A stretch of DNA of 64,000 nucleotides from Muscardinus avellanarius (taxonomy: Eukaryota; Chordata; Mammalia; Rodentia; Gliridae): NCBI GenBank assembly GCA_963383645.1, contig OY726563.1, positions 30,237,575 through 30,301,574 on the forward strand, in the 5' to 3' direction. The translations under genes were made by a program, and so were the position numbers. The notes beneath the pieces were generated by a model that ran no database searches, was not told the origin of the DNA, and was given only the letters and a program-made list of their open reading frames with translations. Shown here piece after piece: positions 45,410-53,169 of this stretch (its first letter is position 1; each line of letters opens with the position of its first letter).

Positions 45410-46202
45410 GATTTCGGAAATTTGTGCCTTCTCTGGGTTCTTCCCTTGGGTCACTATGACTTCACTTAAGGTGTTCTGGATCTTGAGTCTGTAGTATCTC
45501 AGACCCCACTACTCCTTTACTGGGTTGTATCACAGAATCTCCGACCCAGAGAGTCGATAGAGGCTGCTTTAGACTGTGGGGGGTGCCAGGTTGCACGTTC
45601 TCCTATGGTGTATTATCTCTGCCACCGCCCCTCCCCCACTGGGTCAAGTCCCAGGGAGTACAGTACTGGGATTTCTCCTCTGTGGCCCGCAATTTGACTC
45701 ACTGTTCTTGAGTACGCAGATGTAGCTGTACTGGATTCGGTGAATTCTCTGCTGCTGCCGCCGGTGGCAATATGGTGCTGCTGCTATGCCCTCGGCCGTG
45801 AGGCTGGCGTATTTCTTCTTGGTTTTGATTTCCACTCTAAATCCCTGCAGCGTGTGCTGAGCTCAGCCACTGGGAGCTTTAGATTTTACCTGCGGCGAGA
45901 AATCCCGCCTGGCTGTTCCGCAGTGGCTCACCTTGGCTTGCTGTAGCCGTCTGGTGAAGTCGCCGCTGCCACTGGCAGTATGGTGCTGCTGCCGCAGTCT
46001 TGGGCGTGAGGCCGGTGTATCTCCTCTGTGGCTCTGAGCTCTGTTCTCAGTCCGCTTTCTCTCTGGAGCCTGGTGATTTTTTTGTTTCTCTGGTAATGGT
46101 GTTTTCTGGCTATGAAAGGCGCTGATTTTGTGGTAATGGAGATTAGTTGTTAGCGGGGCTCTTAAGCCCCGCTTTTCTCGGTCGCCATCTTCCTGGAAGT
46201 CC
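45410..46202 (-). promoter_or_regulatory. 5'UTR/promoter region of half-L1 copy 3
   Basis: GC- and CpG-rich, with internal near-repeats: 'gcctcacg' plus a 'cagcagcaccatattgcc'-type word appear at two sites about 230 bp apart, like a partial duplication. It begins with a YY1-like GATGGCG. Promoter activity is inferred from L1 knowledge. Confidence 0.55.
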
Positions 46203-46289
46203 ACACCTGGAACTTTTGAAGAAATAACCCCAGAGGCAGAAACTACAACCACGCACCCTCGGGAATGTAGGACAACCTGCTGGGTGAAG

Positions 46290-46790
46290 AGGGTGCTTGG
46301 ATCAAAGCCTGCCGAGGGGTGAGGCCAGTGACAGGGACAGCAAAGCTGGGATTGGAGCCTGCCGTGAGACAAGGCTGGTGCTGGAGCCTCTGAGGCCAGC
46401 ATTGGAGCCTACTGAGAGGTTAGGCTGATGTCAGGGCCAGCAAGGCCGGGATCGGAACCTGCCTTGAGGCAAGGCTGGTGCTGGGGCCTCCGAGGCCGGG
46501 ATCAGAGCCTGCCAAGGGGTTAGGCTGGTGCCAGGGCCAGTGGCAGGCATCGGAGCCTGCTGTGAGGCAAGGCCAGGCCCATTACTGAGGCCTCCGAGGC
46601 CGGGAAGGGAACCTGCCGAGGGGTTAGGCCGGGGCCGGGGCCAGTGAGGCCGGGATCAGAGCCTGCCATGAGACAAGGCCAGTTCTGGGGCCTCTGAGTC
46701 CAGGATCGGAGACTTCCAAGTGGTTAGGCCGGTGCTGGGGCCAGTGAGGCAAGGATTGGAGCCTGCCATGAGGCAAGGCCAGTGCTGGGG
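46290..46790 (+). repeat. 50/100-bp tandem array, first round of copy B
   Basis: About ten 50-bp monomers alternating between the GAGGCAAGGC and GGGGTTAGGC variants. Confidence 0.9.
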
Positions 46791-47000
46791 CCTGGAGCCA
46801 GGCTGGGGGTGGGCGGCCCTACCAGCTCCCCAGAAGGCCAGGTACCGGGTTTGGGGCAGGCGTCCTGGCTTGCTCCATGGAAGGCCCAGAGCTGGGCTGG
46901 GGACTGGCGGCCAGGCCCACTCCCTGGAAGGCCCGGTGCTGGGCTGGGGATGGGCGGTCTGGTCTGCTCCCAAGAAGGCCTAGCATGGGAGGCCAAGCTG
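46790..47000 (+). repeat. 47-bp GC-rich tandem array
   Basis: The word 'gaaggcc' recurs at 46833, 46880, 46927 and 46974, exactly 47 bp apart. It is not seen in copies A or C. Overlapping long ORFs in several frames are artefacts of the period, which is not a multiple of three. Confidence 0.92.
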
Positions 47001-47029
47001 TGGGTACTGAGGAACTCAGTGCTGCTGTG

Positions 47030-47193
47030 CTGCACCAGGCCATGGTAGGCTTAGAACAGCAGATCCTGCTCTGCGCAGTGAGGCTGTGGGACTCCGCCAA
47101 TGGAAAGAAGAAAAAATTCATTGCTACCAAGTGCCTGATCCCACAACCTCTTCAAACCACGCATCCTGTTTTCTCTTATTCAAAAAAAAAAAA

Positions 47194-47229
<36 letters not shown>

Positions 47230-47275
47230 AACAAAAAAAGAGAAAAAAATATTGGAGAGGGGTCAAGATGGCCGT
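47030..47275 (+). promoter_or_regulatory. Conserved module, A-rich/(GAAA)n spacer and promoter-like box (second round of copy B)
   Basis: 'agaacagcagatcctgctct' (also at 62857-62880, reversed), then 'tgcctgatcccacaacctct', a (GAAA)n run at 47196-47231, then GGAGAGGGGTCAAGATGGCC at 47254-47273. Confidence 0.55.
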
Positions 47276-47765
47276 GGTGGCAGGCAGGTTTCTGGAGATG
47301 CAGACAAAACATATCCAACTGTCCTGGAACGTTTGGAAAAATTCCCCGCGAAGGGGGACTGCTTCTTCCTTACATGCTTAAGAATCCATCTGTAAGGAGT
47401 GAGCTAAGCGGAGACCTAGGAGGAGGGAGTGTTGGCAGCAGCAGCTGCAGTGGTGGTGGAGGCTTGTATTTGGCAGAGGCAGGGTGGGTTGGATACAACC
47501 CACCCTGATCTTCTGAAGAAATTGCCCCAAAGGTGGAATGCTACCATTGTGCATGCTCAGGAATACTGGACAACATGCAGTGTGGGAAAAGAGTTTGGGA
47601 AAGAATTGAGATGGCAGAGGCAGCAGCAATGGCAGCGGCCAGTACTTAGAAGACACAGAGATCTGAGGCAACACACCTGGATCTTTTGAAGAAATAGCCC
47701 CAGAGGCAGAATGCTACCACTGCATACACTTGGGAACTTGGGACAACATGCTGTGTGAAGAGGGT
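47276..47765 (+). repeat. About 175-bp repeats, second round of copy B
   Basis: About three units with 'gcatgctcaggaatactgga' type words, leading into the 50-bp array. Confidence 0.82.
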
Positions 47766-48990
47766 GCTCAGATCAAAGCCTGCAAAGGGGTGAGACCGGT
47801 GCTGGGGAGAGCAAGACCAGTATCTGAGCCTGCCATGAGGCAAGGCCCGGGATGGGGCCTCTGAGGCCGGGATCGGAGCCTGCCGAGGGGTTAGGCCAGA
47901 GCCGGATCCAGCGAGAACGGGATCGGAGCCTGCTGTGAGGCAAGGCCAGTGCTTGGGCTTCTGAGGCCAGGATCAGAGCCTGCTGAGGGGTTAGGCTGGT
48001 GCTGGGGCCTTTAAGTCTTGTATCGGAGCCTGTCGAGGGGTTAGAACTGTGCTGGGACCAGCGAGGCTGGGATCTGAGCCTGCCATGAGGCTAGGCGAGT
48101 GCTGGAGCCTCCGAGGCTGGGATGGGAGCCTGCCGAGGGGTTAGGCCAGTGCGGGAACCAGCGAGGCCAGGACCGGAGCCTGTTGTGAGGCAAGGATGGT
48201 GCGGGAACCTCTGAGGCCGGGGTCAGAGCTTGCCAAGGGGCGAGGCCGGTGCCGCAGCCAGTGAGGCCGGGATTGGAGCCGGCCATTAGGCTAGGCCGTT
48301 TCTGGGGCCTCTGAGGCCGGGATCAGAGCCTGTTGAGGGGTCAGGCCAGTGCCAGGGCCAGCGAGGCCAGGATCGGTGCCTGCCGAGGGGTTAGGCCAGT
48401 GCTGGGGCCAGAAAGGCCGTGATCAGAACCTGCCGAAGGTTTAGGCTGGTGCCGTGGCCAGCGAGGATGGGATTGGAATCTGCCATGAGGCAAGGCCAGG
48501 GCTGGGGCTTCTGAGGCCAGGATTGGAGCCTGCCAAGGGGTTCATCCAGAGCTGGAACCAGCAAGGACAGGATTGGAGCCTGCTGTGAGGCAAGTCTGGT
48601 GCTGGGGCCTCTGTGGCTGGGATCAGAGCCTGCCGAGGGGTGAGGCCAGTGCCTGGGCCAGTGAGGCTGGGATCGGAGCCCTCCATGAGGCAAGGCCAGT
48701 GCTGGGGCTGACGAGGCTGGGATCAGAACCTACCGAGGGGTTAGGATGGTGTCAAGGTCAGCGAGGCTGGGATCGGAGCCTGCCATTAGGCAAGGCCAGT
48801 GCTGGGGCCTCCGAGGCTGAGATCAGAGCCTGCTGTGGGGTGAGGCCCGGTGACAGGGCCAGTGAGGCCGGGATTGGGGCCTGCCATGAGGCAAGGCTGA
48901 TGCTGGAGCCAGGAGGCCTGGATCAGAGTCTACCAGGTGGCCAGGCCAGTGCTGGGGCCATCAAGAGTGGGATCGGAACTTGCAATGTGG
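47766..48990 (+). repeat. 50/100-bp tandem array, second round of copy B (longest)
   Basis: About 24 monomers of 50 bp (for example 'gaggctgg' or 'gaggccag' at 48063, 48113 and 48163), mostly alternating in two variants. Copies hold about 10, 12 and 24 monomers, so length is variable. Confidence 0.93.
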
Positions 48991-49325
48991 CATACACAGA
49001 GAAATATCAAGGAAAATAAAAAACCAGATGCTTTCCCTAATATGGAAAAACTAGGAAGAAATAGGTAATAGGAGGAGATCTAGTTGAAGAAAGGGCCCTA
49101 TAGAGGAACAGTTATGGTGACCAATCAGAGGATGGGATGGGGGAGCATGGAATCTCTTTAAAACGCATGATGTACGTAAACAAATATATCAGAGTTAATC
49201 ACAAATCAAGCATGGGATGAAGGGAAGGAGAGGGAATGAGATGGGGATTGGATAAAGGCTAATTGGATGATGTGCTTGTATATCTTCACAAGTCCTGTAT
49301 TCCATTGTGATGTATGACTAAAATG
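48991..49325 (+). mobile_element. L1-derived 3' end of composite copy B
   Basis: 'agatgctttccctaatatgg' through G-rich tract to 'gtgatgtatgactaaaatgt', then a TG/TA microsatellite in place of the A-tail. It matches the reverse complement of 60712-61040 over its whole length and joins the 50-bp array at the same point. Confidence 0.88.
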
Positions 49326-49327
49326 TG

Positions 49328-49329
49328 TA

Positions 49330-49380
<51 letters not shown>
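49328..49380. repeat. (TG)n(TA)n microsatellite
   Basis: Dinucleotide run at the 3' end of composite copy B. Confidence 0.97.
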
Positions 49381-49385
<5 letters not shown>

Positions 49386-49610
49386 TAAAATGTTATTTTT
49401 TACAAATATTTAAATCAGAAAGGACTTAAATATGAGGGCATTAGGCCCCACTGTCAACAGAAAGGACATATTATAGCAAAAACAGAAGAATTATATGAAA
49501 TTTATTAATTTAACAAAGATAAACTCCCCACCTACATAAAGAGAAAGAAAAGGAAGGAAGGATGAACATAAGAACTTATACAGGTAGAAGAAAATTAAAA
49601 GAATTGATAG

Positions 49611-49656
<46 letters not shown>

Positions 49657-49754
49657 TATGGAAATGTAGAAAATATTACACTCATCAAAGTAGCATAGAT
49701 GATATTAAAATTAATAGAAAAACATTAAAGACTAAAAATGATATCTTGGAAATA
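49381..49754. other. Unassigned DNA with (AT)n run
   Basis: Only an AT microsatellite (49612-49653) is recognisable. Confidence 0.6.
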
Positions 49755-52122
49755 ATATATTTTTAAATTTTTTATTGCTGCATGTTGTCACACCTCTCAA
49801 TGGGATACAAGATGGTGGAGACATACATGCACACATCACCCAAATTGTCTTTACCCAATTCCCACCCCATTCCCTCCCCCTCCTTTCTTCTTATGCTTGG
49901 GTTAGTTATTGACTTTGATATGCTTGTTAAAGTACATCATGTACATTAGAGAATTTCCTTCTTTTCCCCTCCCATACCCTCAGGTCACATTATTTACTCA
50001 TCTATAGAATCTTCTTCCTCTGGAGTTTCTTCTATGACCCATTTCTCCCTAGCTTTCACATATTAGAAAGAATATCCTATTTCTTATTTTTGGTGATTGA
50101 CTAACCTCACTTAGCATAATGTCCTCCAGTTCCATCGATTTACCTGTAAATGATGTAATTGTGTTTTTCATTATGGCTGAGTAAAATTCCATTGTGTACA
50201 TATCCCATGGTTTGTAACTCATTCATCTATTGATGGAAATCTTGGCTAGTTCCATAGTTTGGCTATGGTGAATTGTGTAGCTATGAACATAGAAACACAT
50301 GCATTAGTTTGGTAGTTTAATTTCCTTTCTTTTGGGTAGATACCCAGAAGTGTTATTGCTGGATCATATGGTAGGTTCATTCCCACTCTTCTAAGGATCC
50401 TTGATACTCTTTTACAAAGTGGTTGCACTAATTTGCAATCCCACCAACAATGTTTGAGAGTTTCCATTTATCCACATCTTCACCAGCATTTGTTGTTGTT
50501 TGTGTTTTGAATGATTGCCATTCTAGATGGAGTTAAGAAAAGTCTCAGGATAGTTTTGATTTGCATCTCACTGATTGCTAAATGATGTTGAGCATTTTTT
50601 CAAGCATGTATTGGCCATTTAAGTTTCTTCCATTGTGAAGTATCTATTTACTTCACTTGCCCAATTTTTTTCTTAGTGCTGAGTTTTTTGAATTCTCTAT
50701 ATATTATAGATATTAGTCCTCTATCAGAGGAGTAGATGGCAAAAATCTTCTTCCATTCTGTTGGCTCTCAGTTGAGGTTCCTGATAGTTTCCTTTGTTCT
50801 ACAGAAGCTCTTCAGTTTCATGCAATGACATGTATTGATTCCCCTTCTAGTTTCTTGTGCCTTTGAGGTCTTGTTGACAATGTTTTTATCTGTGCCTGTG
50901 TGTTTAAGTGTTGGACCTCTGCCCTCTTCAAGAAGCCTCAAGGCCTCTGATGTAATTTCCAAGTCTTTGATCATTCTTGAATTGACTCTTGAAGGGTGAG
51001 AAAACAGGATTTATTTCCATTTTTCTGCATATGGTTAATGAGTTTTGCCAAAACCATTTGTTGAAGAGGTTATCTTTATTCCAGTGTATGTTTCTGGCCC
51101 CTTTGTCAAAAATCAATTGGGTGTAAGTTTGTTACACCCAATTTGCTTCTGCGTCGTCTATTCTATTCCATCAGTCTATATATCTGATTTTGTGCCAGTA
51201 TCATGCTGTTTTTATTACTATAGCTTTGTAGAATACTTTCAAGTCAGGTATTGTGGCTCTTCCTGCATAGATTTTGTTGCTGAGAACTACTTTGGCTATT
51301 CTGGGTTTTTTGTTATTCAAAATGAATTTAAGGACTCATTTTTCTATGTCTATGAGGAATGATCTTGGTAATTTAATGGACCTTGTGTTGAATCTGTAGA
51401 TCACTTTTGGAAGTATGTCCATTTTGATGACATTTATTCTGCCTATCCATGAACATGGAAGATCTTTCCATCCTCTAAGGTCTTTTTTGATTTCTTTATT
51501 TAATGTTTTATAATTTTTGTTGTAGAGGTCTATTGCCTCCTTGGTTAAGCTTTTTCCTATGTATTTTATTATTTTGTGAGATATCCTGAGCAGAAGTGTT
51601 TTCTGGATTTCCTTTTTAGTGTATTTATAGTTGGTGTACAGGAAAGCTTCTGATTTTTTAAGATTGATTTTTTATCCAGACACTTTGCTGAATTTTTTAT
51701 CAGTTCTATAAGCCTTTTTTTGTTTTTTGGGGTCTTCTTAGTATCATGTTATCTGTAAATAGTGAAAGTTTAAGTTCTTCTTTTCCCATTTGTACTCCCT
51801 TGATTTTGTTTCCTTGCCTTATCACTCTGGCTAGAGTCGGAAGTACTATATTGAAGAGAAGTGATAATGGACATCTTTGTCTTGTTCCTGTTTTTAGGGA
51901 AAATTCTTGAAGGTTTTCCCCATTTAATATGATGTTGGCTGTATGTCTATTATAGATTGTCTTTATGATATTGAGGTATGTTCCTTTTATTCTTATTCTT
52001 TATAGTGGTTTTAGCATAAATGGATGTTAGATTTAGTCAAATGTTTTTTCAGCATCTATTGAAATGATTATGTGTTTTTTGTCTTTGATTCTGTTTATAT
52101 GATGAATTATATGGATTTATTT

Positions 52123-52461
52123 TCATATTTTGAACCAGCCTTGTATTCCTGGGATGAATCCTTCCTGGCCATGGTGTATAATTTTCTTGATGTGGTTTTG
52201 AATGCATGTTGATAGTATTTTGTTTAGCAGTTTTGCATCCAAGTTCATCAGAGATATAGGCCTGTAATTTTCCTTCCTTGAGCTGTCTTTATTTGGATTT
52301 GATATTAATGTGATGTTGGCTTCATAGAATGTATTTGGGAGAGTGCAATTTTTTTCTATTTCACAAAAAAGATTGAGGAGTATCAGGATTAGCTCTTCTA
52401 TAAAGCTTTTATAAAATTCATTTGGGAAACCATCTGGTCCTGGGCTTTTCTTTGATGGCAA
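52123..52461 (-). pseudogene. L1 ORF2 reverse-transcriptase fragment
   Basis: A 112-codon open stretch of the RT fingers/palm start: [16 protein letters not shown], then [19 protein letters not shown], then [11 protein letters not shown]. These are standard L1 ORF2p signatures. The YADD catalytic segment is not in this stretch. Remnant only. Confidence 0.9.
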
Positions 52462-52531
52462 TCTCTTTGTTACTCTGTCAATCTCTTTGATTATTACTAT
52501 TGGTTGGTTTAAATTTTCTATATTTAAATTT

Positions 52532-52775
52532 TAATTTCTATATTTATTTATTTATTTATTTTTATTTTTATTTTTTGGTGGTACTGGGGTTCCTGGAAGT
52601 CCTTCTACCTCTGGGCTGCACGCCCAGACCTATTTTTACATTTTTATTTGGAAACAGGGTCTCCTAAGCCAGCACACATGGCTGGCTTCGAACCTGCGCG
52701 ATCCTCCTGTCTCTGCCTCCCAAGCGCGGGGATTACAAGCATACGCCACCACGCCAGGCCTAATTTCTATATTTA
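52532..52775 (-). mobile_element. B1-dID SINE (long-ID subtype) nested in L1, 15-bp target-site duplication
   Basis: Body 52547-52760. Perfect repeats 'taatttctatattta' are at 52532-52546 and 52761-52775. The reverse complement has a perfect B-box GGTTCGAAGCC and several CpGs, so it is young. Confidence 0.95.
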
Positions 52776-52929
52776 AATTTAAAATTTCTTGACTCAGTTT
52801 AGGTAGGTTGTATTCATCTAGAGAGTTGTCAATTTCTTTCAGATTTTCCATTTTGTTATAGTACTGTTTTTTAAAGTAGTTTTTGATAATCCACACTAAG
52901 CATTGTATTTAACCAAACCATCAAAAATG

Positions 52930-52971
52930 AAGATACAATTAAGACATCCTAAACTGTCTTAATTGTATCTT
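52930..52971. repeat. Perfect 17-bp inverted repeat (hairpin), 8-bp loop
   Basis: AAGATACAATTAAGACA (52930-52946) and its exact complement (52955-52971) are separated by 'tcctaaac'. Confidence 0.95.
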
Positions 52972-52975
52972 AATT

Positions 52976-53169
52976 TTCAAAACCTCTAATCAAATGTTTA
53001 AGTGCATAATATATTCTATTGGTTTCATGTTTTTTTTTTTTGATGTGTCTCTTTCAGAAGTTCATTCCCTTTTCACCTGTGTTATATCCCTATTACCTAC
53101 ATTTCATGTTTTTCTCTTTCATAATTTTTTTAATATTAAAGTATTTCCTGTTTGATTAGAGGTTTTGAA
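52976..53169. repeat. Perfect 19-bp inverted repeat around 156 bp
   Basis: TTCAAAACCTCTAATCAAA (52976-52994) is the exact complement of 53151-53169. It lies next to the hairpin at 52930. It may be a small DNA-transposon relic or a templated rearrangement. No transposase and no clear TA/TTAA duplication. Confidence 0.9.

Larger units (their letters stand above)
43391..46202 (-). mobile_element. Half-L1 element, copy 3 (full length, with target-site duplication)
   Basis: A 2,812-bp insert flanked by perfect 12-bp repeats 'acacctggaact' (43379-43390 and 46203-46214). Sense order from 46202: 5' end GGACTTCCAGGAAGATGGCG (YY1-like core), about 0.79-kb CpG-rich 5'UTR, ORF1 (45409-44492), inverted ORF2 block (about 44440-43790), short sense 3' segment, G-rich tract, 'cagtgcaccaataaaaaa', long A-rich end. 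No sense ORF2 exists, so it must depend on another L1 for reverse transcriptase. It is the best-preserved copy. Confidence 0.93.
42757..49325 (+). mobile_element. Composite tandem-array retroelement, copy B (double structure, interrupted by half-L1 copy 3)
   Basis: Sense order: 71-bp array remnant (42757-42850), conserved module and A-rich spacer (to 42953), promoter-like box GGAGAGGGGTCAAAATGGCC (42956-42975), about 175-bp repeats (42961-43390, continuing at 46203-46290), 50-bp array (46290-46790). Then a second round follows: 47-bp array (46790-47000), module and A-rich spacer (47030-47250), box (47254-47273), about 175-bp repeats (to 47765), 50-bp array (47766-48990), L1-derived 3' end (48991-49325). 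Without the half-L1 insert it is about 3.76 kb. The repeated series suggests two units joined or an internal duplication. Confidence 0.8.
49755..52900 (-). mobile_element. 5'-truncated L1 (ORF2 RT to 3'UTR)
   Basis: Antisense from the T-run at 49765 through the pyrimidine-rich 3'UTR and ORF2 C-terminal part into the reverse-transcriptase domain, ending near 52900. It is interrupted by a SINE (52547-52760). Less decayed than the L1 at 16.5 kb, but stops and indels are frequent. Confidence 0.87.

Noticed and set aside
46656..47508. Cluster of 100-170-codon overlapping ORFs as a new gene
   Set aside because: All lie in the 47-bp array, the 50-bp array and the (GAAA)n spacer; many frames open on both strands, as expected for low-stop GC-rich repeats.
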